Assembly (NCBI GenBank): GCA_034435615.1
Contig: DAOTWZ010000032.1
Span: 1-64,000, forward strand
Origin: H17-190 sp034435615
GTDB taxonomy: Bacteria > Chloroflexota > Dehalococcoidia > SM23-28-2 > HRBIN24
Direction of reading: 5' to 3'
DNA length: 64,000 nt
This document shows positions 24,884-34,006 of the stretch, in pieces (position 1 is the stretch's first letter; each line of letters begins with the position of its first letter). The position numbers and the translations under genes were made by a program. Under the pieces are notes generated by a model. That model had not been told where the DNA came from. It made no database searches and worked only from the letters and a program-made list of their open reading frames with translations.

Positions 24884-25843
24884 TCACCGCCGCCGCGGGC
24901 TCAGGACATCGTTCAGGGCATCCCCCAGGAAGCTGAAGGAGACCAGGAGGAGGGCTACCACCGCCGCCGGGACGAAGACCAGGTTCGGATGGGCCAGCAT
25001 GGTGCGGGGCCCCGCACCCTCGAAGATCATGGCGCCGAAGCTGGGATGGGGCGGCTGGATGCCGATGCCGAGAAAGGAGAGGGCCACCTCCGCCCCCGCC
25101 GCCGTCCCCAGCAACTGGGTGGCCGCCACGATGACCAAGGGCGACACGTTGGGCAACAGGTGCCGGAAGACGATGTGCCAGGTGGAGGCACCCATGGCGC
25201 GGGCCGCCAGCACATACTCGCTCTCCCGCAGCGACAGCACCTGGGAGCGCACCACCCTCGCCATCCCCACCCAGCCGAAGAGGGAGAGGGCGCCGAAGAC
25301 CAGGAAGTAGTCCGGCAGCCCCGACTCCACGATGCCCCCCACTCCCAGCCGACCCTCCAGCCCCTGGAAGAACCCCTCCACCCGCGGCCGCACCGTGGCG
25401 GTGATGATGATGAGGAGCAGGATATCGGGCAGGGCGAAGAAGGCATCGGCCAGCCGCATGATGGCGCTGTCTACCCGCCCGCCCAGGTAGCCGGCCAGGA
25501 GCCCCAGCCCCACTCCCAGAAAGAGGCCGCCCGTCACCAGGGAAGCCACGCTGACGATGACAGTGGTCTGGGCCGACCATATGAGCCGACTCAGCACATC
25601 GCGGCCCAGGCGGTCGGTGCCTAAGGGGTGCTCCCAGCTGGGGCCGGCGAAGGTGTTGGCGAAGTCCGCCTCCCGGAAGCTGTGGGGGGCTATCCAGGGC
25701 GCCAGGAGGCCGGCGGCGTAGATGGCCAGGATGACGACGAGAGAGGCCATGGCCAGACGGCGTCGCAGCAGGCGTCGCCACAGCCCGGGGGCTGGTCGGG
25801 CGGCCGGGCCAGCCCCCACGCCACGGGCTACGCTCAGGCTCAC
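24884..25843 (-). CDS. Peptide/nickel-type ABC transporter permease (DppC/OppC family)
   Basis: Inner-membrane permease of a solute importer. The 319 residues have an N-terminal OppC domain (RRLLRRRLAMASLVVILAIYAAGLLAPWIAPH), the HPLGTDRLGRDVLSRLIWSAQTT motif and about six membrane helices. The coupling motif EYVLAARAMGASTWHIVFRHLLPN (about 205-230) is the EAA-type loop that docks on the ATPase. The GTG start at 25843 overlaps the dppB stop by 4 nt (GTGA). No ATPase gene follows: the next gene is tig. Confidence 0.93.
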   Translation of the reverse strand: MSLSVARGVGAGPAARPAPGLWRRLLRRRLAMASLVVILAIYAAGLLAPWIAPHSFREADFANTFAGPSWEHPLGTDRLGRDVLSRLIWSAQTTVIVSVASLVTGGLFLGVGLGLLAGYLGGRVDSAIMRLADAFFALPDILLLIIITATVRPRVEGFFQGLEGRLGVGGIVESGLPDYFLVFGALSLFGWVGMARVVRSQVLSLRESEYVLAARAMGASTWHIVFRHLLPNVSPLVIVAATQLLGTAAGAEVALSFLGIGIQPPHPSFGAMIFEGAGPRTMLAHPNLVFVPAAVVALLLVSFSFLGDALNDVLSPRRR

Positions 25844-26829
25844 GTTCCTTCCCTCCCTCCCAGACGGACGCGAGGGTCTATGAAGGCGTAGGCGATGTCC
25901 ACCAGCAGGTTGGCCACCACGAAGGCCGCCGCCCCCATGAGGACGATGGCCATGATGCCGTCATAGTCGCGGGAGAAGACGGCCTCGAAGGCGTAGGAGC
26001 CGATGCCCGGTATCCCCAGCAGCGTCTCCAGGAAGATGGAGCCAGAGAGGAGGCCCGCCAGGGCGAAGCCCATGATGGTGACGATGGGCAGCAGAGCGTT
26101 GCGCAGGACATGGCGCATTACCACCAGGTGCTCCGGCAGGCCCTTGGCCCGCGCCGTGCGGACGTAGTCTTCCCCCAGCACCTCCAGGGTCTGCGCCCGC
26201 ACCAGCCGCGCCACCCCGGCCACCCCGGGCAACGTCAGGGCCAGCAGTGGCAGGACTATGTGTTTCCCCAGAACCCCCACCTCCAGAAAGCCGAAGAACT
26301 CTCGCGTCTGCCAGCCGCCCGTGGGGAGCCAGCCCAGGCGCAGAGCGAAGACATACTGAAGGAGGGGGACCAGCACCAGCACGGGCACCGCCGCCAGCGC
26401 CAGCAACGGCCCCATGGTGAGGGGGTCGCGCCAGGTGCCCTGCCTGAGGGCCGCCCACACGCCCAGCGGCACCCCCAGGGCGAAGACCAGCAGGAAGGCC
26501 AGCAGATTGTACTGGAACGTCACCCAGAGGCGGGGCAGCACCACCTCAGTCACCGGCAGGCCGTAGTACTTGAAGCTGGTGCCCAGATCGCCGCGGAGGA
26601 GGCCCGCCAGGTAGAGGCGGTACTGGGTGAAGAAGTCCTCGTCCAGGCCCCGCTCCTCCCGGATGCGCTGGACGGTCTCCGGGTCATCGTGCTGGCCGGC
26701 CAGCACCCGCACCGGGTCGCCGGGGCCGAAGCGGCCCAGAGCGAAGGTGACCAGGCTCACCACCAGCAGGATGACCGGCGCCCACAGCAAGCGCCGGAGG
26801 ATGTAGCCCCAGAGGCCAGCCGAGGCCAT
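25840..26829 (-). CDS. Peptide/nickel-type ABC transporter permease (DppB/OppB family)
   Basis: First permease of the importer. The 329 residues start with the typical YILRRLLWAPVILLVVSLVTFALGRFGPGDPV helix and contain a large periplasmic segment, about six helices and the coupling loop EDYVRTARAKGLPEHLVVMRHVLRNALLP. It lies 6 nt downstream of the solute-binding protein gene and overlaps dppC by 4 nt. No Shine-Dalgarno is visible, which suggests translational coupling. Confidence 0.93.
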   Translation of the reverse strand: MASAGLWGYILRRLLWAPVILLVVSLVTFALGRFGPGDPVRVLAGQHDDPETVQRIREERGLDEDFFTQYRLYLAGLLRGDLGTSFKYYGLPVTEVVLPRLWVTFQYNLLAFLLVFALGVPLGVWAALRQGTWRDPLTMGPLLALAAVPVLVLVPLLQYVFALRLGWLPTGGWQTREFFGFLEVGVLGKHIVLPLLALTLPGVAGVARLVRAQTLEVLGEDYVRTARAKGLPEHLVVMRHVLRNALLPIVTIMGFALAGLLSGSIFLETLLGIPGIGSYAFEAVFSRDYDGIMAIVLMGAAAFVVANLLVDIAYAFIDPRVRLGGREGT

Positions 26830-26835
26830 GGGAGG

Positions 26836-28470
26836 TCAGCGCCGGACCGACACGTAGCGCAGGCTGGGGATGACGAAGGGCGGCACGAAGAAGCCCTGGA
26901 CGTAGGGCTTCACCACGTAGCTGGTCTTGGGGTGCAGCAGGGGTATCCAGGGGGCGTCCTGGACTATTATCTCCTCCACCCGCTGGTAGATGCGGTAGCG
27001 GGCCTGCTGGTCGGTCTCGGAGCGGGCCTGCTCCAGCAGGCGGTCCACCTCCGGGTTGGCGTAGCGGGTGTGGTTGTTGGTGCTCTCGCTGTGGAAGAGG
27101 ACGTCCAGGAAGTTCTCCGGGTCCACGTAGTCGGCTATCCAGCCCAGGCTGAACATATCGAAGCGGCCGGCGTCCACCTCCTGCAGGAAGGTGGCGAACT
27201 CCACCAGACGGACATCGATGCGCACCCCCAGGTTCTGCTCCCACATGGCCTGCACCGCCTCCAGGGCGGGCCCCGGCGTGCCGCCGACGCCAGAGGCGAG
27301 GAGGGTCACGCCGCTGAGACGGGAGGGTCCACCGGCCTCGGCCAGGAGCTGACGGGCCCTCGCCGGGTCGAAGGGGAGGCCCGCGAAGTCCGGGTTGTAG
27401 CCGGGCATGCCGGGAGGGAGTATCCCGCGGGCGGGGGTGGCTAGGTCGCGCAGGACCACGGAGGAGAGGACGTTCTTGTCTATGGCCATGGCCAGGGCCT
27501 GGCGCAGGCGGACATCGTTGAAGGGAGGGCGGCTGGTGTTGAAGCCCAGATAGAAGGTGGCCAGCTCGTCCACCTGGTGGAACTCGCGGTTCAGGGGGTC
27601 GGAGGGGTTGCGCACGCGGTCGATGTCGGGCAGGCCGACGGGGGCCACGTCCACCTCGTCGTTCTCGTACATGGTCAGAGGGGAGCCGCCGGCCAGGAGG
27701 AGGGTCACCCGTGAGACGGAGGGCCTGGGCTCCAGGTAATAGTGCGGGTTGGGCTCCAGGACGATGCGCTCACCCAACCGCCACTCTCGCAGGCGGAAGG
27801 GGCCGGTGCCGATGGGCTGGCGCGTCCAGCCGCGGGGGTTGGCCTCCACCTGCTCTCGCTTCACCACGAAGGCCACCGGGTAGGTGAGTTTGGCCAGGAA
27901 GTAGGTCTTGGGGGCGTCTATGGTGATCTGGAGGGTGTAGTCGTCCACCACCCGTATGCCCGTCACCCCGTTGGCCTGGCCGCGGGCGAACTCTCGTGCC
28001 CCCACGATGTCTCCCAGGTAGGAGAGGGCCACCGTGGAGCCGGTGCGACGGTCCAGGGCCCGCTCCAGGGAGAACTTCACGTCCTGCGCCGTCACAGGCC
28101 GGCTGCCATCGCTGAAGAGGACGCCGCGGCGGAGGAAGAAGGTGTAAGTGCGACCGTCCCCGCTCACCTCCCAGCGCTCGGCCAGGTCCGGCGAGAGCCG
28201 CAGCTCCCTGTCGAAGGTGACCAGTCCGCTGAAGATCTCCACGATGTACGTCCCGGAGCCCACGTCGGTAGCCAGGGCGGGGTCCAGGGTGATGGGGTCC
28301 GCTCCGAAGAGACGCAGTTCGCCGCTGACCCGCTCCGGGCCCGCGCCGGTTTGCTCGCCGCCGGTGCCACCTCCTCTGCCCACGACAAAGGAGGCCGCCA
28401 CCCCGGCGACGACCAGCACCAGGAGGACGGCCACGGCCGTCAGGAGAAGAACGGCACGACGGGTGCTCAG
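26836..28470 (-). CDS. ABC transporter solute-binding protein, SBP_bac_5 (peptide) family, probable CTG start
   Basis: Extracytoplasmic substrate-binding component of the importer (544 residues from the proposed start). It has the SBP_bac_5 fold landmarks (ATDVGSGTYIVEIFSGLVTFD, GRTYTFFLRRGVLFSDG, VTAQDVKFSLERALD, ...AYNPDFAGLPFDPARARQLLAEAG). The first canonical start is a GTG at 28434, but it has no ribosome site and removes the charged start of the signal. A CTG at 28470, with GGAGG 7 nt upstream, adds STRRAVLLLTA and gives a normal basic n-region plus a helix of about 22 residues. No lipobox Cys follows, so the protein may stay anchored by an uncleaved helix. Ligand unknown. Confidence 0.85.
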   Translation of the reverse strand: MSTRRAVLLLTAVAVLLVLVVAGVAASFVVGRGGGTGGEQTGAGPERVSGELRLFGADPITLDPALATDVGSGTYIVEIFSGLVTFDRELRLSPDLAERWEVSGDGRTYTFFLRRGVLFSDGSRPVTAQDVKFSLERALDRRTGSTVALSYLGDIVGAREFARGQANGVTGIRVVDDYTLQITIDAPKTYFLAKLTYPVAFVVKREQVEANPRGWTRQPIGTGPFRLREWRLGERIVLEPNPHYYLEPRPSVSRVTLLLAGGSPLTMYENDEVDVAPVGLPDIDRVRNPSDPLNREFHQVDELATFYLGFNTSRPPFNDVRLRQALAMAIDKNVLSSVVLRDLATPARGILPPGMPGYNPDFAGLPFDPARARQLLAEAGGPSRLSGVTLLASGVGGTPGPALEAVQAMWEQNLGVRIDVRLVEFATFLQEVDAGRFDMFSLGWIADYVDPENFLDVLFHSESTNNHTRYANPEVDRLLEQARSETDQQARYRIYQRVEEIIVQDAPWIPLLHPKTSYVVKPYVQGFFVPPFVIPSLRYVSVRR

Positions 28471-28499
28471 GGCCTCTCCTCCCTGTCTGCGTCAGGACT

Positions 28500-28508
28500 A
28501 TGGTAGCA
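28500..28508 (-). promoter_or_regulatory. Possible extended -10 promoter of the ABC importer operon
   Basis: Minus-strand TGCTACCAT just downstream of the aspS stop, about 29 nt before the CTG start and its Shine-Dalgarno. The -35 is not clear. It would allow the importer genes to be read apart from aspS. Confidence 0.35.
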
Positions 28509-28519
28509 GACGGTGGCTG

Positions 28520-30310
28520 TCACTGCTCTGTGACCCAGATGTGAAGCTCCTGGAGCTGCTCCGCTGTCACCGGGGCGGGGGCGCCGGTGAGAGGGTCGGT
28601 GGCCGACTTGGTCTTGGGGAAGGCGATCACCTCCCGGATGTCGTCCTCGTCGGCCAGGAGGGCCACCAGGCGGTCGAGGCCGATGGCGACGCCGCCGTGG
28701 GGCGGCGCCCCGTACTCGAAGGCCTCCAGCATGTGCCCGAAGCGGGCCCGCGCCTCCTCCGGTCCGATGCCCAGCACCCGGAACATCCTCTCCTGCAGCT
28801 CTCTTCTGTGTATACGTATGGAGCCGCCGCCCAGCTCCCAGCCGTTGCAGACCAGGTCATAGGAGCGGGCGCGGACGCGGCCAGGATCGCTCTCCAGCAG
28901 GGGGATGTCCTCCTCCCGGGGCGAGGTGAAGGGGTGGTGGACGGCGTACCAGCGCTGGTCTTCCTCGTCCCACTCCAGCAGGGGGAAGTCCACCACGAAG
29001 GCGAAGTGGAGGACTTTCGGGTCGGCCAGGCCGAGACGCTGGCCCAGGTGGCGCCGCAGGCCGTCTAGCGTCCGGTTCACCACCCTGGGTGTCCCGGCCA
29101 CCAGGAGGAGGAGGTCTCCCCGCCGGGCCCCGGCGCGGGCGGCCATCCCCCGCACCTCCTCCAGGGCCAGATAGCGCCCGACCGGGGAGCGGACGTCCTC
29201 CGGCGTCAGATCGTCCAGGCCGCCCTCGCCCAGCAGGGCCACCGAGACGAGGCCCCGCGCCCCCAGGTGCTGGGCTAGCTGGGTCAGGCCGTCCAGGTCG
29301 CGGCGGCTGAAGGCGGCGCCGCCGGGCACGCAGAGGCCCCGCACCTGCCCTCCCTCGGCCAGCGCCTGGCGGAAGACCGCGAACTGGCTCTCCTGCAGCA
29401 GGTCGGAGAAGTCGTGCAGTTCCAGGCCGAAGCGCAGGTCCGGCTTATCGGTGCCGAAGCGTCGCATGCTCTCCTCGTAGGTGAGACGAGGGAAGGGGCG
29501 GGGCAGGCGCACATCGGGGCGAAGAGACTCCACCAGACAGGTGTGCAGCTCCTCCATCAGGGAGAGAATGTCCCCCTCTTCCACGAAGCTCCACTCCAGG
29601 TCTAGCTGGGTGAACTCGGGCTGGCGGTCCGCCCGCACGTCCTCGTCCCGGAAGCAGCGGGCTATCTGGAAGTAGCGCTCGAAGCCTGCCACCATGAGGA
29701 GCTGTTTGAGCTGCTGGGGCGACTGGGGCAGGGCGTAAAAGCGGCCGGGGTAGATGCGGCTGGGCACCAGGTAGTCCCTGGCCCCCTCCGGGGTGGGCGC
29801 CGTCAGGATGGGCGTCTCGATCTCGGTGAAGCCCCTGGCGGTGAGGAAGTCCCGGATGAACTTGGTGACCCGGGCCCGCAGGACGATGTTGCGGTGCATG
29901 CGCTGCCGCCGCAGGTCCAGGTAGCGGTAGCGCAGGCGCAGGAGCTCCTCCACCTCCGTGTCTTCGTTGACATAAAAAGGGGGAGTGCGAGAGGGATTGA
30001 GGACGGCGGCCTGGTGTGCCCGCACCTCCACCTCGCCCGTGGGGAGGGCGGGGTTCTCGGTGCCGGGGGGCCGGCGGGCGACGGTGCCCCGCACCTGGAG
30101 GACGTATTCGGCGCGGACGGCGTCCGCCACGGCGAAGGCCTCGGGCCCCTCCTGGGGATGGAAGACCACCTGCACCAGGCCATCGTGGTCCCGCAGGTCT
30201 ACGAAGATGAGGCCACCGTGGTCGCGCCGGCGGTGCACCCAGCCCGCCAACGTAACCTCCTGGCCGATATGCCGGGGCCGGAGCTCGCCGCAGGCATGGC
30301 TCTTGAGCAT
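28520..30310 (-). CDS. aspS: Aspartyl-tRNA synthetase
   Basis: Class II synthetase charging tRNA-Asp (or tRNA-Asp/Asn if non-discriminating). The 596 residues have an N-terminal OB fold ([24 protein letters not shown]), motif 2 in the [23 protein letters not shown] segment, the bacterial GAD insertion domain (about 290-420) and motif 3 [23 protein letters not shown] near the end. Length is normal for bacterial AspRS. A TACACT box lies 9 nt upstream of the ATG with no Shine-Dalgarno, which again points to a leaderless message. hemW diverges from it. Confidence 0.97.
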   Translation of the reverse strand: MLKSHACGELRPRHIGQEVTLAGWVHRRRDHGGLIFVDLRDHDGLVQVVFHPQEGPEAFAVADAVRAEYVLQVRGTVARRPPGTENPALPTGEVEVRAHQAAVLNPSRTPPFYVNEDTEVEELLRLRYRYLDLRRQRMHRNIVLRARVTKFIRDFLTARGFTEIETPILTAPTPEGARDYLVPSRIYPGRFYALPQSPQQLKQLLMVAGFERYFQIARCFRDEDVRADRQPEFTQLDLEWSFVEEGDILSLMEELHTCLVESLRPDVRLPRPFPRLTYEESMRRFGTDKPDLRFGLELHDFSDLLQESQFAVFRQALAEGGQVRGLCVPGGAAFSRRDLDGLTQLAQHLGARGLVSVALLGEGGLDDLTPEDVRSPVGRYLALEEVRGMAARAGARRGDLLLLVAGTPRVVNRTLDGLRRHLGQRLGLADPKVLHFAFVVDFPLLEWDEEDQRWYAVHHPFTSPREEDIPLLESDPGRVRARSYDLVCNGWELGGGSIRIHRRELQERMFRVLGIGPEEARARFGHMLEAFEYGAPPHGGVAIGLDRLVALLADEDDIREVIAFPKTKSATDPLTGAPAPVTAEQLQELHIWVTEQ

Positions 30311-30319
30311 TTCGAACCT

Positions 30320-30325
30320 AGTGTA
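30320..30325 (-). promoter_or_regulatory. -10 box of aspS, leaderless position
   Basis: Minus-strand TACACT with only 9 nt to the ATG at 30310. A CTGTCG-like -35 lies 18 nt further upstream (plus-strand 30344-30349). Confidence 0.4.
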
Positions 30326-30366
30326 GCGCAGCCCAGCTCGAGGCGACAGAGAGGAGGTTGACGAGG

Positions 30367-31599
30367 ATGACCTCGTCGTCGCAGCATGGGACCGGCATGA
30401 GGGAAACGCTCGGCCTCTATGTCCACGTCCCCTTCTGCGAGCTCAAGTGCTCCTACTGCGACTTCAACTCCTACGCCGGGCTGGAGGGGCTCATGGGCCC
30501 CTATGTGGATGCCCTCTGCCTGGAGCTGGAGCTGTGGGGCCAGGCGATGGGTCGGCAGCGGGTGGCCACCGTCTTCTTCGGCGGGGGGACGCCCAGCCTC
30601 CTGCCCCTCCCGCTCCTGGAGCGCGTGCTGGAGGTGGCGGCCGGGGCCTTCGTCCTGGCGCAGGGGTGCGAGGTCACCCTGGAGGCCAACCCGGGCACTG
30701 TCGACCGGGACTACCTGCGGGGCCTCCGCTCCCTGGGGGTGGACCGCCTGAGCCTGGGTGTCCAGAGCCTCCACGATGACGAATTGCGCTGGCTGGACCG
30801 CCTCCACTCGGCAGCGGACGCAGTGACGGCCTACCGATGGGCGAGGGAGGCGGGGTTCCGCAGCGTCAACTTGGACCTCATCTTCGGCCTGCCGGGGCAG
30901 CCGCTGGAGCGCTGGCAGAAGACCCTGGAGGCTGCCCTGGCCCTGGGGCCGGACCACCTCTCCCTCTACGCCCTCACCGTTGAGGAGGGGACGAAGCTGG
31001 CGGCCGACATCGCCCGCGGGTGGACGCCTCCGCCGGACGAGGACGCCCAGGCGGCCATGTACGAGTGGTCGCGAGAGCGGTTAGCTGTCGCCGGCTACGA
31101 ACACTACGAGATCTCTAACTGGGCGAGGCCGGGCCATCGCTCTCGCCACAACCTGACCTACTGGGAGGGCCGTCCCTACCTGGGCGTGGGGGCGGGGGCC
31201 CACTCCTTCCTGACGGAGGGCGACGCAGGCCTCCGCTTCGCCGATGTCTACTCGCCCCGGCAGTACGTGCGTCGGGTGGAGGAGACGGCCCGCAGGGGCG
31301 TTCAGCCTGGCCCCCTTCGGGGCGTCCTGGGCGCCATGGGGCAGGTGGCCTTCGTGGAGGAGCTGCTGCCACCGCTGATGATGGCGGAGGCCCTCATCCT
31401 GGGGTTGCGCCTGACGGAGGGCGTGGCACTGGCGACCTTCGAGGAGCGCTTCGGCGTGGGTCTGCTGGAGCGCTACGGCCCCGCGGTGGCGGAGCTGACG
31501 GAGCTGGGACTGCTGGAGCTGTCCGATGGCCATCTGCGGCTCACGCCCCGCGGCCTCCTCCTGGCCAACGAGGTCTTCGTGCGGGTGCTGGAGGTCTAG
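30367..31599 (+). CDS. hemW: HemW-type radical SAM protein (haem chaperone, CPO-like)
   Basis: Radical-SAM protein of the HemN/HemW family. The 410 residues have the cluster motif CELKCSYC with Cys24, Cys28 and Cys31 (CxxxCxxC), then [11 protein letters not shown], the [13 protein letters not shown] segment and the C-terminal HemN domain ([16 protein letters not shown]). Members with this short N-terminus and without the extra HemN cysteine act as haem chaperones rather than oxygen-independent coproporphyrinogen oxidases. The ATG at 30367 is served by GAGGAGG ten nt upstream; a TTG at 30358 directly abuts that site. It stands alone, divergent from aspS. Confidence 0.92.
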   Translation: MTSSSQHGTGMRETLGLYVHVPFCELKCSYCDFNSYAGLEGLMGPYVDALCLELELWGQAMGRQRVATVFFGGGTPSLLPLPLLERVLEVAAGAFVLAQGCEVTLEANPGTVDRDYLRGLRSLGVDRLSLGVQSLHDDELRWLDRLHSAADAVTAYRWAREAGFRSVNLDLIFGLPGQPLERWQKTLEAALALGPDHLSLYALTVEEGTKLAADIARGWTPPPDEDAQAAMYEWSRERLAVAGYEHYEISNWARPGHRSRHNLTYWEGRPYLGVGAGAHSFLTEGDAGLRFADVYSPRQYVRRVEETARRGVQPGPLRGVLGAMGQVAFVEELLPPLMMAEALILGLRLTEGVALATFEERFGVGLLERYGPAVAELTELGLLELSDGHLRLTPRGLLLANEVFVRVLEV

Positions 31600-31707
31600 G
31601 CAGGTGCCGCCCGCGGCATCGGCCTCCCGTACGGAGAGCGGCGCCGCTACGTCCCTGCGGGATGCCCTGTGACCGCCTCGGCGCCCTCCGGGGTGGGTGC
31701 GCTCGGC

Positions 31708-32820
31708 TCAGGGGAGGAGCTTCTCCAGAGGGATGTAGGGAAGGCCCTGGGACTCGGCCACGGGGCGGATGGTCAGGTGCCCGTCGAAGGTGTTGACGCC
31801 GCGGGCCAGGGCGGGGTCGTGGCGGAGGGCCTCCAGCCCCTCGCTGGCCAGTCGCAGGACGTAGGGGAGGACGGCGGCGCTCAGGGCCTGCGTGGCCGTG
31901 CGGGGGACGGCTCCCGGCATGTTGGTGACGCAGTAGTGGACCACCCCTTCCTCCACGTAGGTGGGGTCGGTCAGGGTGGTAGGGCGGGAGGTCTCACAGG
32001 CGCCGCCCTGGTCTATGGAGATGTCCACCAGCACCGCCCCCGGTCCCAGGCTGCGCACCGCCTCCCGCGTCAGTAGCCTCGGAGTGAGGGCGCCGGGGAC
32101 GAGGACGGCGCAGACCAGCACGTCCGCTCCCACCACCTCCTCCGTCAGCGACTCCCCGTCCAGGAGGCGAATGGCGATGCGGCCGTCGCTCAGCTCCTGG
32201 AGGCGGCGCAGGCGAGCGGGGTCGCGGTCCAGCACCGTGACCTGCCCCTGCAGGGCGTCCAGCGTGAGGGCGGCGCGGCTACCGGCGTTGCCGGCACCCA
32301 GGACGATACAGCGGGCCGCCTCCGCCCCCTCGATGCCGCCCAGGAGCTTGCCCCGACCCGGGCCGGGGCGTCGCAGGTGCTGGGCCGCCACCTCGCCCGC
32401 CAGCCGGCCAGCGATGAGGCTCATGGGCCGTAGCAGGGGCAGGGAGCCGTCGGCCGCCTGCACCGTCTCGTAGGCGATGGCGATGGTCCGTGACTCCAGC
32501 AGGGCCCGCGTCAGCCCCGGCTGGGGGGCCAGGTGCAGGTAGCAGAAGAGGACGAGGCCGGGCCGCAGCAGCCGGTACTCCTCCGGCTGGGGCTCCTTCA
32601 CCTTCACCAGGAGCTGACAGGAGCCCGCCACCTCCTCCGGCGTCTTCAGAAGGACGGCGCCCGCCCGGTCATACTCTTCGTCCGGGTAGCCGGCGCCCAG
32701 GCCGGCCCCCCGCTCCACCAGGACACGATGGCCGGCCTCTGTCAGCGCCCTCACCGCCTGGGGCGTCAGGGCCACCCGGCCCTCCTCCACCTTGCGCTCC
32801 CTGACGATCCCTACGTCCAC
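31708..32820 (-). CDS. ald: Alanine dehydrogenase
   Basis: NAD-dependent oxidative deamination of alanine to pyruvate and ammonia, or the reverse. From the GTG at 32820 the product is 370 residues, exactly the family length, and starts VDVGIVRERKVEEGRVALTP, matching known alanine dehydrogenases. It includes LVKVKEPQPEEY, the NAD-binding VLGAGNAGSRAALTLDALQGQVTVLD, and the VDISIDQGGACETSRPTT active-site segment. An ATG 24 nt upstream has no ribosome site, whereas the GTG has GAGG at 8 nt, overlapping the stop of the upstream deacetylase-family gene (10 nt gap). It links amino-acid nitrogen to pyruvate. Confidence 0.93.
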   Translation of the reverse strand: MDVGIVRERKVEEGRVALTPQAVRALTEAGHRVLVERGAGLGAGYPDEEYDRAGAVLLKTPEEVAGSCQLLVKVKEPQPEEYRLLRPGLVLFCYLHLAPQPGLTRALLESRTIAIAYETVQAADGSLPLLRPMSLIAGRLAGEVAAQHLRRPGPGRGKLLGGIEGAEAARCIVLGAGNAGSRAALTLDALQGQVTVLDRDPARLRRLQELSDGRIAIRLLDGESLTEEVVGADVLVCAVLVPGALTPRLLTREAVRSLGPGAVLVDISIDQGGACETSRPTTLTDPTYVEEGVVHYCVTNMPGAVPRTATQALSAAVLPYVLRLASEGLEALRHDPALARGVNTFDGHLTIRPVAESQGLPYIPLEKLLP

Positions 32821-32830
32821 CCTCCCGACC

Positions 32831-33865
32831 TCACTCCAGCGCATGGGCGCGCTTGACCGCCCTGAGCACCACATTGATGTCCGGGGCGGGGACGTTGGGC
32901 CCCTCGCCTAAAGGGTCGGGCGTGAGGGGCCGCTCCAGGATGGCCTCCACCACGGCCCCCACCGACCAGCCCAGAGCCATCAGGTCGTACCCGCCCTCTA
33001 GGGAGAGGATCAGGCGCCCCTGGCAGAGCTCCTGGGCCAGCTCCCACAGGATGGAAGCAATGCCGTAATAGCCACGCGAGGAGAGGAGCATGTTGGCCAG
33101 AGGATCGGCGAAGTGGGCATCGAAGCCGGCGGAGACCAGGATGAGCTGGGGCCGGAAACGACGCAGCACGGGGACGCAGACCTCCCGATAGGCCCGCAGG
33201 TACTCATCGCTGCGGGAGCCGCGGGGCAACGGCACGTTGACCGTCGTCCCCTCGGCCTCGCCCTCGCCCTTCTCGGCCCAGTAGCCAGTGCCGGGGTAGA
33301 GGGGGTACTGGTGGGTAGAGAAGAAGAGGACGCGGGGCTCCCGGTAGAAGGCGTCCTGGGTGCCGTTGCCGTGGTGGACGTCGAAGTCCACGATGGCCAC
33401 CCTCTCCAGGCCTCCCGCCTCCAGCGCCGCCCGCGCCGCGATGGCCACGCTGTTGAAGAGGCAGAAGCCCATGGCGGTATCGGGGGTGGCGTGATGGCCT
33501 GGGGGGCGCACCAGGCAGAGAGCGGCCTCCACCTGGCCCGAGAGGACGGCCTCCAGGGCGGCCAGACAGCCCCCGGCCGCCCGCCGGGCAGCGGCGTAGG
33601 AGGCGGGGACGATGTAGGTGTCCCAGTCCAGCCAGCCGCCGCCCTCCTCGGCCTTCGCCCGGATGCGGGCGATGAGGTCAGCGCTGTGGACCAGCTCCAG
33701 CTCGGCATGGGAGGCGTCCCGGGCGGGGATGGCCGTCATCAGGTCCAGCAGGCCGGACTTGCGCAGGTGCTCCAGGATGGCGATGAGACGCTCCGGGCGC
33801 TCCGGATGGCCAGGCGTGCCATGCTCCAGATAGAGGGGGTCGAATACATAGCCCAGGCGCGCCAT
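32831..33865 (-). CDS. Histone-deacetylase-superfamily protein (AcuC/HdaH-like)
   Basis: Zinc-dependent amidohydrolase that removes acetyl (or acyl) groups from lysine side chains or small amines. The 344 residues show the family core: RPPGHHATPDTAMGFCLFNSVAIAAR with the tandem catalytic His pair, the metal ligands in DFDVHHGNGTQ, FFSTHQYPLYPGTG and VSAGFDAHFADPL, and the SLEGGYDL segment near the end. Substrate unknown: bacterial relatives act on acetyl-CoA synthetase, acetylpolyamines or other acyl-lysines. It is followed by alanine dehydrogenase, whose ribosome site overlaps this stop. A TGATAACAT -10 lies 10 nt before its ATG. Confidence 0.92.
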   Translation of the reverse strand: MARLGYVFDPLYLEHGTPGHPERPERLIAILEHLRKSGLLDLMTAIPARDASHAELELVHSADLIARIRAKAEEGGGWLDWDTYIVPASYAAARRAAGGCLAALEAVLSGQVEAALCLVRPPGHHATPDTAMGFCLFNSVAIAARAALEAGGLERVAIVDFDVHHGNGTQDAFYREPRVLFFSTHQYPLYPGTGYWAEKGEGEAEGTTVNVPLPRGSRSDEYLRAYREVCVPVLRRFRPQLILVSAGFDAHFADPLANMLLSSRGYYGIASILWELAQELCQGRLILSLEGGYDLMALGWSVGAVVEAILERPLTPDPLGEGPNVPAPDINVVLRAVKRAHALE

Positions 33866-33875
33866 AGCCGTCGAT

Positions 33876-33884
33876 ATGTTATCA
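33876..33884 (-). promoter_or_regulatory. Extended -10 of the deacetylase-ald operon
   Basis: Minus-strand TGATAACAT ending 10 nt before the ATG at 33865, so the leader would be about 3-4 nt. It is back to back with the selB promoter. Confidence 0.4.
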
Positions 33885-33899
33885 GGCCCACGGACGGGG

Positions 33900-33908
33900 T
33901 GCTATACT
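33900..33908 (+). promoter_or_regulatory. Extended -10 promoter of selB
   Basis: TGCTATACT at 33900-33908, about 98 nt upstream of the selB ATG; no clear -35. The leader of about 90 nt contains no gene that I can recognise. Confidence 0.45.
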
Positions 33909-34006
33909 CGATGCCGGTGGGGAGCCCTGGCCCGGCCTGAACGACGCCGGGCGCCGCCTCTCGTGTGATATCTCCGCAGGAAAGCGCCAGCACCGGACTC
34001 GAGGCC

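Noticed and set aside
33909..34006. A tRNA-Sec gene in the selB leader
   Set aside because: No TCA anticodon arm, no long variable arm or T-loop GTTCGA sequence can be found.
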